DNA of 64,000 nt from Citrobacter europaeus (lineage in GTDB: Bacteria; Pseudomonadota; Gammaproteobacteria; Enterobacterales; Enterobacteriaceae), in contig CP083650.1 in NCBI GenBank assembly GCA_020099315.1, positions 620,001 to 684,000 on the forward strand, given 5' to 3'. The notes below the pieces were generated by a model that saw only the letters and a list, made by a program, of their open reading frames with translations, had not been told where the DNA came from and did not search any database. Shown here in pieces: positions 35,126 to 44,855 of the stretch. The position numbers and the translations under genes are program-made. Position 1 is the first letter of the stretch; each line of letters starts with the position of its first letter.

Positions 35126-36110
35126 TAGTATTAACAATCATTTTGATGGCGAGATTAAGCGCCGTAATAAAACTGCCGACATCTGCTTGCCCACGACCCG
35201 CAAGTTCAAGTGCGGTGCCGTGATCGACGGATGTGCGAATAAAGGGCAGGCCCAGCGTGATATTCACACCGCGACCAAATCCCTGGTATTTTAGCACGGG
35301 GAGACCCTGATCGTGGTACATTGCCAGCACGGCATCCGCGTGGTCGAGATATTTGGGCTGAAACAGCGTATCTGCGGGCAGCGGACCGTTTAATTTCATC
35401 CCTTGCGCACGCAGTTCATCGAGTACCGGAATGAGGGTGTCTATCTCTTCCGTTCCCATATGACCGCCTTCACCGGCATGCGGGTTTAGACCGCACACCA
35501 GGATATGCGGATCGGCAATGCCGAATTTGGTGCGCAAATCATGATGCAAAATGCCGATCACTTCCTGAAGCAGGGCGGGCGTAATGGCGTCGGCAACGGC
35601 TCTGAGCGGCAAATGCGTGGTTGCCAGGGCAACGCGCAGCTCTTCCGTCGCCAGCATCATGACGACTTTCTTTGCCTGTGAGCGCTCTTCAAAAAACTCG
35701 GTATGCCCGGTAAACGGGACGCCTGCGTCATTGATTACACCCTTGTGAACCGGACCGGTGATCAGCGCCGCAAACTCACCTTGCAGACAACCATCGCAGG
35801 CGCGAGCCAGCGTATCCACTACATATTGCCCGTTCTCTACCGCCAACTGACCCGCGACAACAGGTGCCCGCAGCGCAATCGGTAACAGCGTCAATGTGCC
35901 TGCTGATTGCGGTTTGGCTGGGATATCTGGAGAGTATGGGAGGAGTGAAAGCGGTAAACCGAGCATCGCTGCCCGGTCACTGAGGAGTGCTGCATCCGCA
36001 CAGACAACGAGTTCTACAGGCCACTTGCGCTGGGCGAGCTGAACCACCAGGTCCGGGCCAATCCCGGCGGGTTCGCCGGGAGTGATAACAACGCGTTGAG
36101 TACGAGTCAT
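35118..36110 (-). CDS. pdxA: 4-hydroxythreonine-4-phosphate dehydrogenase
   Basis: Enzyme of the DXP-dependent pyridoxal phosphate pathway, 330 residues. It oxidises and decarboxylates 4-phosphohydroxythreonine. The N-terminal TPGEPAGIGPDLV and the metal-site segments ITGPVHKGVIN, NPHAGEGG and YHDQGLPVLK are present. The ATG shares one base with the surA stop. Confidence 0.97.
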   Translation of the reverse strand: MTRTQRVVITPGEPAGIGPDLVVQLAQRKWPVELVVCADAALLSDRAAMLGLPLSLLPYSPDIPAKPQSAGTLTLLPIALRAPVVAGQLAVENGQYVVDTLARACDGCLQGEFAALITGPVHKGVINDAGVPFTGHTEFFEERSQAKKVVMMLATEELRVALATTHLPLRAVADAITPALLQEVIGILHHDLRTKFGIADPHILVCGLNPHAGEGGHMGTEEIDTLIPVLDELRAQGMKLNGPLPADTLFQPKYLDHADAVLAMYHDQGLPVLKYQGFGRGVNITLGLPFIRTSVDHGTALELAGRGQADVGSFITALNLAIKMIVNTNE

Positions 36111-37396
36111 TAGTTGCTCAGAACTTTAACGTAGGCGCTGGCGCGCTGTTCCTGCATCCAGGTTGCTGCTTCTTCCGAGAATTTACGGTTCATCAGCATA
36201 CGGTAAGCTCTGTCTTTCTGCGCCGCGTCAGTTTTATCAACGTTACGCGTGTCCAGCAGTTCGATCAAATGCCAACCGAAAGAGGAGTGCACCGGGGCGC
36301 TCATCTGGCCTTTATTAAGTTTGGTCAGCGCATCGCGGAAAGCAGGGTCAAAAATATCCGCTGCAGCCCAGCCCAGATCGCCGCCCTGGTTAGCAGAACC
36401 GGGATCCTGAGAAAACTCTTTAGCCGCTGCCGCGAAGGTAGTTTTACCGCTCTTAATATCTGCCGCGATTTGTTCCAGCTTCAGACGCGCCTGTTGATCG
36501 GTCATGATCGGCGACGGCTTAAGCAGAATGTGGCGGGCGTGAACTTCAGTCACGGAGATGCTCTGGCTTTGGCCACGCATGTCGTTCACTTTCAGGATGT
36601 GGAAGCCGACACCTGAACGAATTGGGCCGATGATATCGCCTTTTTTCGCGGTACTTAACGCCTGGGCGAAGATACCCGGCAGCTCCTGAATACGTCCCCA
36701 ACCCATCTGGCCGCCTTTCAGCGCCTGTTGGTCGGCTGAATAAGTGATGGCCAGTTTGCCGAAATCGCTACCGTTACGCGCTTCATCAACAACCGAGCGC
36801 GCCTGGCTTTCAGCCGCGTTAACCTGGTCGGAGGTTGGGTTTTCCGGTAATGGGATCAGAATGTGGCTCAGGTTCAGCTCGGTGCTGGCATCGTTCTGGT
36901 TGCCGACCTGCTGTGCCAGGGCATCCACTTCCTGAGGCAGGATAGTGACGCGACGGCGAACTTCGTTGTTACGCACTTCAGAGATGGTCATCTCTTTGCG
37001 GATCTGGCTACGATAGGTCGAATAACTTAAGCCATCCTGTGCCAGACGGCTGCGCATCTGATCCAGCGTCATGTTGTTCTGCTTGGCGATATTGGCGATA
37101 GCCTGATCCAACTGCTCGTCAGAGATTTTCACACCCATCTTCTGACCCATCTGCAGGAGGATTTGATCCATGATCAAACGTTCCAGGATCTGATGACGCA
37201 GCGTGGCATCGTCCGGTAACTGCTGACCAGCCTGACCTGCATTAAGTTTTACTGACTGCATTAAGCCATCGACGTCGCTTTCCAGAACGACGCCGTTATT
37301 GACGACGGCTGCGACTTTATCGACTACCTGTGGGGCAGCGAAACTGGTATTCGCGATCATGGCGATACCGAGAAGCAGCGTTTTCCAGTTCTTCAT
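36110..37396 (-). CDS. surA: Periplasmic chaperone and peptidyl-prolyl isomerase SurA
   Basis: Periplasmic chaperone for outer-membrane beta-barrel proteins, 428 residues as in E. coli. A cleavable signal peptide ends at SFA-APQ near residue 20. Two parvulin domains follow at about 172-273 (TELNLSHILIPLP) and 282-383 (VTEVHARHILLKP). Its neighbour lptD encodes one of its main clients. Confidence 0.97.
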   Translation of the reverse strand: MKNWKTLLLGIAMIANTSFAAPQVVDKVAAVVNNGVVLESDVDGLMQSVKLNAGQAGQQLPDDATLRHQILERLIMDQILLQMGQKMGVKISDEQLDQAIANIAKQNNMTLDQMRSRLAQDGLSYSTYRSQIRKEMTISEVRNNEVRRRVTILPQEVDALAQQVGNQNDASTELNLSHILIPLPENPTSDQVNAAESQARSVVDEARNGSDFGKLAITYSADQQALKGGQMGWGRIQELPGIFAQALSTAKKGDIIGPIRSGVGFHILKVNDMRGQSQSISVTEVHARHILLKPSPIMTDQQARLKLEQIAADIKSGKTTFAAAAKEFSQDPGSANQGGDLGWAAADIFDPAFRDALTKLNKGQMSAPVHSSFGWHLIELLDTRNVDKTDAAQKDRAYRMLMNRKFSEEAATWMQEQRASAYVKVLSN

Positions 37397-37449
37397 ACTT
37401 TTTCCATTTCAATTAACCGCAATGCGGATTACGTTGTAAATCAATCAGA

Positions 37450-39810
37450 TCATAAAGAGCTTTGATACGGCAAAATGTTCGAACGCAACATTTGGTTGGT
37501 GCCGAGACCGTAGTTGGAGCTCAGGCCGCGCAGTTCGATATTAAAGCCGATCGTGTTGTCATAAACTGCATGTTTCTGAGTGTCATCCCAACCGTTCAGC
37601 TTACGTTCGTAGCCGAAGCGAATGGCGTAACAGCAGGAGTTGTACTGCAGGCCCAGCATGGAGTCCGCTTCTTTGTTCACGTTGGTGTCGAAGTAGTAAG
37701 CTCCGACAATCGACCAGCGATCGGCGATCGGGAAGCTTGCCACTGCGCCCACCTGCGAAATCCCGTTTTTATACTGCTCTGCCGTGGAGTAGTAAGACGG
37801 CAGAGTGGCCTGGATATACTCCGAACTGGCGTAACGGTAGTTCAGCTGCAGCATACGGTTTTCGTCGCGACGGTATTCGATACTGCTGCTGCTGGTTGCG
37901 ACGCTGTCCAGACGCGTGTCGTACTGGATCCCACTGCGTAAACCCCAACGATCGGAGATGCGCCAGTAGGTGTCGCCCGCCCATACCAGTGAACCTGTTT
38001 TGTCGTCATTCTCCCATTTAATGTTGTCATCGCCGGTGCGAGACTCGGTGAAATAGTAGATTTGACCCACAGAAATATTAAAACGTTCAACGGCTGCGTC
38101 ATCATAAACGCGAGATGTGACCCCGGTCGTCACCTGGTTGGCGGAAGCGATACGGTCCAGGCCGCCATAGGTACGGTCACGGAACAGGCCGCTATAGTCA
38201 GCTTGCAGCAGGGACGAGTCATAGTTATAGATATGACTTTGGTCGCGATACGGGACGTACAGGTACTGAGCGCGTGGCTCCAGCGTCTGGGTATAACCCG
38301 GCGCCAGCATTTGCATGTCACGCTCGAACACCATCTTGCCATCAACTTTAAACTGCGGCATGACGCGGTTGGCTGAATCATCGAGCTTGTTAACGTTACT
38401 CGGGTTATTGTTGTACCAATCCAGGTTGGTCTGCTGATAGTGCGTTGCCAGCAGTTTCGCTTCGGTATTGATACTTCCCCAGTTATTCGATAACGGCAGG
38501 TTGATAGTCGGTTCCAGGTGAACACGTGTGGCTTCCGGCATGTCGTCATTGGTGTTAACGAAATGCACCGCCTGGCCATAAATGCGGGTATCAAACGGAC
38601 CAACGTCATTTTGGTAGAAGTTGACATCTAACTGCGGCTCAGCGGAATAACTACTTGTATTCTGATCGTCAAAGACCTGGAACTGCTTGGTCGAAACCGT
38701 GGCGTCAAAGTTCTGTACCGCGTAGCCAACGCTGAATTTTTGCGTGGCGTAGCCGTCGGTACTGGAACCGTATTTGTTATCGAAATCATTAAAGTAGCTG
38801 GAGTCGCTGACTTTGGTGTAGTCGACGTTGAAACGCCACACCTGGTCCATTACACCGGCGTGTTGCCAGTAAAACAGCCAGCGACGTGAATTGTCATCTT
38901 TCGGATGTTCATCCTCGTACACTTTATCGGAGTTCAGATAATCGAACTCCATCAGGCCCGCACCAGCCTGAGTGAGGTAGCGGAATTCGTTCTCCCACAT
39001 GATCCCGCCACGACGGTGCATATAATGCGGCGTGATAGTGGCGTCCATATTGGGCGCAATGTTCCAGTAGTACGGCAGGTAGAACTCAAAATAGTTCTTG
39101 GTAGAATATTTTGCGTTCGGGATCAGGAAACCGGAACGGCGCTTATCACCAACGGGCAACTGTAAATAAGGACTGTAAAAGATCGGAACCGGACCCAGTT
39201 TAAAGCGGGCGTTCCAGATCTCCGCGACCTGTTCTTCACGGTCATGAATGACTTCGCTACCGACAACGCTCCAGGTATCGGAACCAGGCAGACAGGAGGT
39301 GAAGCTACCGTTTTCCAGAATGGTATAGCGGTTTTCCCCACGCTGCTTCATCAGGTCGGCTTTTCCGCGCCCCTGACGGCCTACCATCTGGTAGTCACCT
39401 TCCCAGATGTTGGTATCTTTGGTATTCAGGTTAGACCAGCCCTTCGGCCCCTTCAGAATAACCTGATTATCATCATAATGGACATTGCCCAGCGCATCGA
39501 CGGTACGTACTGGCTCCGGTTGGCCATCGGCTTGCTTCTGGTGAAGCTGCACTTCGTCTGCCTGCAGGCGGCTATTACCCTGTGCGATGTCCACGTTGCC
39601 GGTAAACACCGCGTCATCCGGGTAATTCCCTTTGGCGTTGTCGGCATTGATGGTGACGGGTAATTCATTGGTCTCGCCCTGTACCAGAGGACGGTCATAG
39701 CTTGGCACGCCCAGCATACACTGTGAGGCGAGATCGGCTGCCAGGCCCTGATGGCTATAGAGGGCGCTGGCAATCATGGTGGCCAGAAGAGTGGGAATAC
39801 GTTTTTTCAT
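37450..39810 (-). CDS. lptD: LPS-assembly outer-membrane protein LptD
   Basis: Essential outer-membrane beta-barrel of 786 residues that, with the plug LptE, inserts lipopolysaccharide into the outer leaflet. A signal peptide is followed by the periplasmic beta-jellyroll (about 50-200). The barrel makes up the rest. The disulphide cysteines are present: one early (SQCMLG), one near residue 173 (TSCLPG), and the adjacent pair NSCCYA near the C-terminus. First gene of the operon running to apaH. Confidence 0.97.
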   Translation of the reverse strand: MKKRIPTLLATMIASALYSHQGLAADLASQCMLGVPSYDRPLVQGETNELPVTINADNAKGNYPDDAVFTGNVDIAQGNSRLQADEVQLHQKQADGQPEPVRTVDALGNVHYDDNQVILKGPKGWSNLNTKDTNIWEGDYQMVGRQGRGKADLMKQRGENRYTILENGSFTSCLPGSDTWSVVGSEVIHDREEQVAEIWNARFKLGPVPIFYSPYLQLPVGDKRRSGFLIPNAKYSTKNYFEFYLPYYWNIAPNMDATITPHYMHRRGGIMWENEFRYLTQAGAGLMEFDYLNSDKVYEDEHPKDDNSRRWLFYWQHAGVMDQVWRFNVDYTKVSDSSYFNDFDNKYGSSTDGYATQKFSVGYAVQNFDATVSTKQFQVFDDQNTSSYSAEPQLDVNFYQNDVGPFDTRIYGQAVHFVNTNDDMPEATRVHLEPTINLPLSNNWGSINTEAKLLATHYQQTNLDWYNNNPSNVNKLDDSANRVMPQFKVDGKMVFERDMQMLAPGYTQTLEPRAQYLYVPYRDQSHIYNYDSSLLQADYSGLFRDRTYGGLDRIASANQVTTGVTSRVYDDAAVERFNISVGQIYYFTESRTGDDNIKWENDDKTGSLVWAGDTYWRISDRWGLRSGIQYDTRLDSVATSSSSIEYRRDENRMLQLNYRYASSEYIQATLPSYYSTAEQYKNGISQVGAVASFPIADRWSIVGAYYFDTNVNKEADSMLGLQYNSCCYAIRFGYERKLNGWDDTQKHAVYDNTIGFNIELRGLSSNYGLGTNQMLRSNILPYQSSL

Positions 39811-40189
39811 ACGTTGTATTTATTGTTCCATCATCAGTAGCGTCGCGCGTGACAAACGGTCACAGCCTAACTTATCTCATCTTCACTTCGCTAGTATTAA
39901 TCCTGCCCATTTTATACCCGCCACCTTTCAAGCTGCATCGTCGTTGTCTTCCTCGTTCACACCAGTCACTTACATGAGTAAGCTACAGGGGACTCACTAC
40001 GTTGCCGCCTTGCTGCAACTCGAAATCCAACGGGTATAGCGTTTGTGGTGTTAGGCACGGCATTGAATGACAGGTATGATAATGCAAATTATAGGCGATG
40101 TCCCACAATTGACCGCAGCCGCAAATCGGTAAAAGCACCTTATATTGTGGGACATAGCCTGGCTGAGAGCATAAAGGTTTGGGGAGTCT
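39811..40189. promoter_or_regulatory. lptD-djlA divergent intergenic region
   Basis: A 379-base gap between divergent genes. It contains one ERIC element (annotated separately), so promoters of lptD (39811-39912) and djlA (40039-40189) lie on either side. E. coli lptD has a SigmaE promoter here; I could not fix its hexamers. Confidence 0.5.
39913..40038. repeat. ERIC (IRU) element, 126 bp
   Basis: Begins TATACCCGCC and ends CGGGTATA, giving terminal inverted repeats. The centre contains the ERIC hallmark CACTTACATGAGTAAGCT flanked by GTTCACACCAGTC and ACAGGGGACTCAC. The full 126-127 bp element is intact. It is a non-coding imperfect palindrome spread in enterobacterial genomes and may form a long RNA hairpin when transcribed. 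Confidence 0.9.
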
Positions 40190-41005
40190 ATGCAGTATTG
40201 GGGAAAGATAATTGGTGTAGCCGTGGCCTTAATGATGGGCGGCGGCTTCTGGGGTGTGGTTCTGGGCCTGTTAGTTGGCCACATGTTCGACAAAGCCCGC
40301 ATGCGCAAAATGGCTTGGTTTGCCAACCAACGTGAACGCCAGGCGCTGTTTTTTGCCACCACCTTTGAGGTGATGGGGCATCTGACCAAATCCAAAGGTC
40401 GCGTCACGGAAGCCGATATTCATATCGCCAGCCAATTGATGGATCGGATGAATTTGCACGGAGATTCGCGCACCGCCGCGCAACACGCCTTCCGGGTGGG
40501 AAAATCAGACAATTACCCATTACGTGAAAAGATGCGTCAGTTTCGCAGCGTCTGTTTTGGTCGATTCGATCTGATCCGCATGTTTCTGGAGATTCAGATC
40601 CAGGCGGCATTTGCCGATGGGTCGTTGCATCCTAACGAGCGTGAAGTGCTGTATGTGATTGCTGAAGAGTTGGGGATCTCACGTACCCAATTTGATCAGT
40701 TCCTGCGCATGATGCAGGGCGGCGCGCAGTTTGGCGGCGGGTATCAACAGCAGTCCGGCGGCGGCGGCTGGCAGCAAGCGCAACGCGGCCCGACGCTGGA
40801 AGATGCCTGTAATGTACTGGGAGTGAAAGCGACCGATGATGCGACCACCATTAAGCGCGCATACCGTAAGCTGATGAGCGAGCACCATCCGGACAAACTG
40901 GTGGCGAAAGGCCTGCCGCCAGAAATGATGGAAATGGCGAAGCAAAAAGCGCAGGAAATTCAGAAGGCGTACGAGCTGATTAAGGATCAAAAAGGATTCA
41001 AGTGA
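40190..41005 (+). CDS. djlA: Co-chaperone DjlA
   Basis: Membrane-anchored DnaK co-chaperone, 271 residues. One N-terminal transmembrane segment (about 7-31, glycine-rich) acts as a dimerising anchor. A TerB-like domain spans about 55-180, followed by a glycine/glutamine linker. A C-terminal J domain begins TLEDACNVLGV and carries the HPD tripeptide (SEHHPDKL). In E. coli it acts with DnaK and affects capsule synthesis through Rcs. Confidence 0.96.
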   Translation: MQYWGKIIGVAVALMMGGGFWGVVLGLLVGHMFDKARMRKMAWFANQRERQALFFATTFEVMGHLTKSKGRVTEADIHIASQLMDRMNLHGDSRTAAQHAFRVGKSDNYPLREKMRQFRSVCFGRFDLIRMFLEIQIQAAFADGSLHPNEREVLYVIAEELGISRTQFDQFLRMMQGGAQFGGGYQQQSGGGGWQQAQRGPTLEDACNVLGVKATDDATTIKRAYRKLMSEHHPDKLVAKGLPPEMMEMAKQKAQEIQKAYELIKDQKGFK

Positions 41006-41010
41006 TTGAA

Positions 41011-41085
41011 TTGCCGGATGCGGCTAGCGCCTTATCCGACCTACGTTGATGAATGTAGGCCGGGCAAGCGAAGCGCCCCCGGCAT
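41011..41085. repeat. BIME between djlA and rluA
   Basis: Two REP units: TTGCCGGATGCGGC to TTATCCGACCTACG, then GTAGGCCGGGCAAGCG to CCCCCGGCA. They lie between convergent genes. Confidence 0.85.
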
Positions 41086-41100
41086 AAATTGGCTCAGAAT

Positions 41101-41760
41101 TTAAAAATCCGCCGGGACTTTAAACGTCATACTGTTGCCGTATTCGGGATGCGTGATGGTTAACATCTCTGCGTGCAGCAGCAGGCGCGGTGCTAACGCC
41201 AGGGCTTGTGGCGGGGCGTAGAAGCGGTCGCCCAGGATCGGATGCCCTAATGCCAGCATATGCACACGCAGCTGGTGGGAGCGTCCGGTAATGGGTTTGA
41301 GCACAACCCGGGCGGTGTTATCCGCCGCGAACTCCACCACCTCATACTCGGTCTGCGCCGATTTTCCGGTCTCATAACACACTTTCTGCTTTGGCCGGTT
41401 CGGCCAGTCGCAAATCAGCGGTAAATCAACCAGTCCCTCGGCAGGAGCGGGATGCCCCCACACGCGCGCAACATACTGTTTCTTCGGCTCACGTTCGCGA
41501 AACTGGCGCTTTAGTTCGCGCTCTGCCGCTTTCGTTAGCGCCACTACAATCACGCCGCTGGTGGCCATATCCAGACGATGTACGGATTCAGCTTGCGGAT
41601 AATCGCGCTGAATGCGCGTCATCACGCTGTCTTTGTGCTCATCCAGACGGCCCGGCACGGACAACAAGCCGCTCGGTTTGTTGACCACCATAATGTGCTC
41701 ATCCTGATACAGGATAACCAGCCAGGGTTCCTGCGGCGGATTATAGTTTTCCATCCCCAT
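41101..41760 (-). CDS. rluA: Dual-specificity RNA pseudouridine synthase RluA
   Basis: Enzyme of 219 residues that makes pseudouridine 746 in 23S rRNA and 32 in several tRNAs. The catalytic aspartate lies in VHRLDMATSG near residue 64. The KPITGRSHQLRVHM motif is near residue 156. It has no S4 domain, as expected for RluA. It lies 11 bases after rapA, in one operon. Confidence 0.97.
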   Translation of the reverse strand: MGMENYNPPQEPWLVILYQDEHIMVVNKPSGLLSVPGRLDEHKDSVMTRIQRDYPQAESVHRLDMATSGVIVVALTKAAERELKRQFREREPKKQYVARVWGHPAPAEGLVDLPLICDWPNRPKQKVCYETGKSAQTEYEVVEFAADNTARVVLKPITGRSHQLRVHMLALGHPILGDRFYAPPQALALAPRLLLHAEMLTITHPEYGNSMTFKVPADF

Positions 41761-41771
41761 GTATGGCTCCG

Positions 41772-44678
41772 TTACTGATGCGTCACGACGATCAGGCGCA
41801 GGGCATCCAGACGCCAGCCTGCCTGATCCAGGCTTTCCATCACCTGTTGACGGTTGCTTTCAATTGCGCTGAGTTCGTCATCACGGATATTCGGGTTAAC
41901 GGCGCGCAGCGCTTCCAGACGGGAGAGTTCTGCCGTCAGCTTCTCGTCCGCTTCTTTACGCGCCGCGTCGATCAACGCGCGGGCCGATTTTTCCACCTGC
42001 GCTTCGCCGAGCTGCAGAATGGCATGAACATCCTGCTGGACGGCGTTGACCAGTTTGCTACCGGTATGGCGGTTAACGGCGCTGAGCTGACGGTTAAAGG
42101 TTTCGAATTCAACCTGCGCGGCAAGGTTATTGCCGTTTTTGTCCAGCAGCATACGTACCGGCGTTGGCGGCAGGAAACGGTTTAACTGCAGCTGTTTCGG
42201 CGCTTGCGCTTCCACAACGTAGACCAGTTCAACCAGCAGAGTACCGACCGGTAACGCTTTGTTTTTCAACAACGAAATGGTGCTGCTACCGGTGTCGCCG
42301 GAGAGGATCAGATCCAGACCATTACGGATCAACGGATGTTCCCAGGTAATAAACTGCGCGTCTTCACGCGACAGAGCGACATCGCGCTCAAACGTAATGG
42401 TGCAACCATCTTCCGGCAGCCCAGGGAAATCTGGCACCAGCATATGATCGGACGGTGTGAGCACGATCAAATTGTCGCCACGGTCATCCTGATTAATACC
42501 AACGATATCAAACAGGTTCATCGCGAAGGCGATCAGACTGGTATCGTCGTCCTGCTCTTCAATACTTTCAGCAAGCCGTTGAGCTTTTTCGCCGCCGTTC
42601 GAATGGATCTCCAGCAGGCGATCGCGCCCTTGCTCCAGCTGTGCTTTCAGCGCGTCATGCTGTTCGCGGCAGGTCTTGATCAGATCGTCAAAGCCATCGG
42701 TGTTTTCTGGCTCAGCCAGGTAGCCGATTAGATTGTTATAGACTGTGTCATAGATGGTGCGTCCGGTCGGACAGGTGTGTTCGAACGCATCCAGACCTTC
42801 GTGGTACCAGCGCACCAGCACGGATTGCGCGGTTTTTTCCAGGTATGGAACGTGGATCTGGATATCATGCGCCTGACCAATACGGTCCAGACGGCCAATA
42901 CGCTGTTCCAGCAGGTCCGGGTTGAACGGCAGATCAAACATCACCAGATTGCTGGCGAACTGGAAGTTACGTCCCTCGGAGCCGATTTCAGAGCACAGCA
43001 TCACCTGGGCGCCGCTATCTTCTTCGCTAAACCAGGCCGCCGCGCGGTCACGTTCAATGATCGACATCCCTTCATGGAACACGGCGGCGCGGATACCTTC
43101 ACGCTCGCGCAGTACCTGCTCCAGTTGAAGCGCGGTGGTGGCTTTCGCGCAGATGACCAGTACTTTTTGCGAGCGGTGGCTGGTCAGGTAGCCCATCAGC
43201 CATTCCACGCGTGGGTCAAAGTTCCACCAGGTGCCAGTGTCGCCTTCGAACTCCTGATAAATCTGTTCCGGGTAGAGCATGTCGCGCGCCCGGTCTTCCG
43301 CACTCTTACGCGCGCCCATAATGCCGGAGACCTTAATCGCCGTCTGGTATTGGGTTGGCAACGGTAATTTGATGGTATGCAGTTCGCGTTTCGGAAAGCC
43401 TTTCACACCGTTACGGGTATTACGGAACAGCACGCGGCTGGTACCGTGGCGGTCCATTAGCATCGAAACCAGTTCCTGGCGTGCGCTCTGGGCGTCTTCG
43501 CTGTCGCTGTTTGCCGCCTGCAATAACGGCTCAATGTCCTGTTCGCCAATCATGTCGCCTAACATGTTCAGCTCATTGTTGCTCAGCTTGTTGCCGGCCA
43601 GCAGCATGGCGACGGCGTCGGCGACCGGACGGTAGTTTTTCTGTTCTTCAACAAACTGGGCGAAATCGTGGAAACGGTTTGGATCCAGCAGGCGCAGGCG
43701 TGCAAAGTGGCTTTCCAGGCCCAGCTGTTCAGGCGTTGCGGTCAGCAACAGGATACCCGGCACGCGCTCTGCCAGTTGTTCAACGGCCATATATTCACGG
43801 CTGGGCGCGTCTTCGCTCCACACCAGGTGGTGGGCTTCATCGACGATCAGCAGATCCCATTCGGCGTCACACAGGTGCTCCAGACGCTGTTTACTGCGAC
43901 GGGCAAAGTCCAGCGAACAGATAACCAACTGTTCGGTTTCAAACGGGTTGTAGGCGTCGTGCTGCGCCTCTGCATAACGCTCATCATCGAACAGCGCAAA
44001 GCGCAGGTTGAAACGGCGCAGCATTTCGACCAGCCACTGGTGCTGTAGCGTCTCCGGGACGATGATCAGCACGCGTTCTGCAGAGCCGGAAAGTAGCTGT
44101 TGATGCAATATCATCCCGGCTTCAATGGTTTTACCTAAACCAACTTCATCAGCCAGCAGAACGCGAGGAGCATGGCGGCGGCCAACATCATGGGCAATGT
44201 TGAGCTGGTGGGGGATAAGGCTGGTACGTTGACCACGCAAACCACTCCACGGCATACGGTACTGTTCGCTCTGAAATTTACGCGCGCGATAGCGCAGCGC
44301 AAAGCGATCCATACGGTCAATCTGACCGGCAAACAGGCGATCCTGCGGTTTGCTGAATACCAGTTTGCTGTCGAGCAGCACTTCACGCAGCGTTACACCG
44401 GTTTCTTCTGTATCAAGGCGGGTTCCGATATAGGCAAGCAGGCCGTTTTCTTCTTTTACTTCATCGACATGCAGTTGCCAGCCTTCATGGCTCGTTATCG
44501 TATCACCAGGATTGAACATCACGCGGGTCACGGGGGAATCACTGCGCGCATACAGACGGTTTTCGCCCGTCGATGAGAAAAGTAAAGTGACGGTTCGCGC
44601 ATCCATGGCGACAACAGTACCAAGTCCCAATTCGCTTTCTGTATCGCTGATCCAGCGTTGACCAAGTGTAAAAGGCAT
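41772..44678 (-). CDS. rapA: RNA polymerase-associated ATPase RapA
   Basis: Swi2/Snf2-family protein of 968 residues that binds RNA polymerase and promotes its recycling. The Walker A is LLADEVGLGKTIEAG near residue 175 and the DEAH box is LIVDEAHHL near residue 277. Helicase motif VI, QRIGRLDRIGQ, is near residue 590. Two N-terminal Tudor-like domains precede the ATPase. Length equals the E. coli protein. Confidence 0.97.
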   Translation of the reverse strand: MPFTLGQRWISDTESELGLGTVVAMDARTVTLLFSSTGENRLYARSDSPVTRVMFNPGDTITSHEGWQLHVDEVKEENGLLAYIGTRLDTEETGVTLREVLLDSKLVFSKPQDRLFAGQIDRMDRFALRYRARKFQSEQYRMPWSGLRGQRTSLIPHQLNIAHDVGRRHAPRVLLADEVGLGKTIEAGMILHQQLLSGSAERVLIIVPETLQHQWLVEMLRRFNLRFALFDDERYAEAQHDAYNPFETEQLVICSLDFARRSKQRLEHLCDAEWDLLIVDEAHHLVWSEDAPSREYMAVEQLAERVPGILLLTATPEQLGLESHFARLRLLDPNRFHDFAQFVEEQKNYRPVADAVAMLLAGNKLSNNELNMLGDMIGEQDIEPLLQAANSDSEDAQSARQELVSMLMDRHGTSRVLFRNTRNGVKGFPKRELHTIKLPLPTQYQTAIKVSGIMGARKSAEDRARDMLYPEQIYQEFEGDTGTWWNFDPRVEWLMGYLTSHRSQKVLVICAKATTALQLEQVLREREGIRAAVFHEGMSIIERDRAAAWFSEEDSGAQVMLCSEIGSEGRNFQFASNLVMFDLPFNPDLLEQRIGRLDRIGQAHDIQIHVPYLEKTAQSVLVRWYHEGLDAFEHTCPTGRTIYDTVYNNLIGYLAEPENTDGFDDLIKTCREQHDALKAQLEQGRDRLLEIHSNGGEKAQRLAESIEEQDDDTSLIAFAMNLFDIVGINQDDRGDNLIVLTPSDHMLVPDFPGLPEDGCTITFERDVALSREDAQFITWEHPLIRNGLDLILSGDTGSSTISLLKNKALPVGTLLVELVYVVEAQAPKQLQLNRFLPPTPVRMLLDKNGNNLAAQVEFETFNRQLSAVNRHTGSKLVNAVQQDVHAILQLGEAQVEKSARALIDAARKEADEKLTAELSRLEALRAVNPNIRDDELSAIESNRQQVMESLDQAGWRLDALRLIVVTHQ

Positions 44679-44855
44679 ATATGTTCGGCTCTATATCTTT
44701 AATTGCAGGCAATACTCGTCATTTTCCGGGCTAATCCCCGTTATTGAGAGCATACGACCCCGCTACCAGGCTAATAAATCAGTGGTAGTGGTGTTAAATG
44801 GGTCCAGGAATGGAAAGGGCGCTATGGTACTGGATGGCGGCGGTTTCGTCACGCG

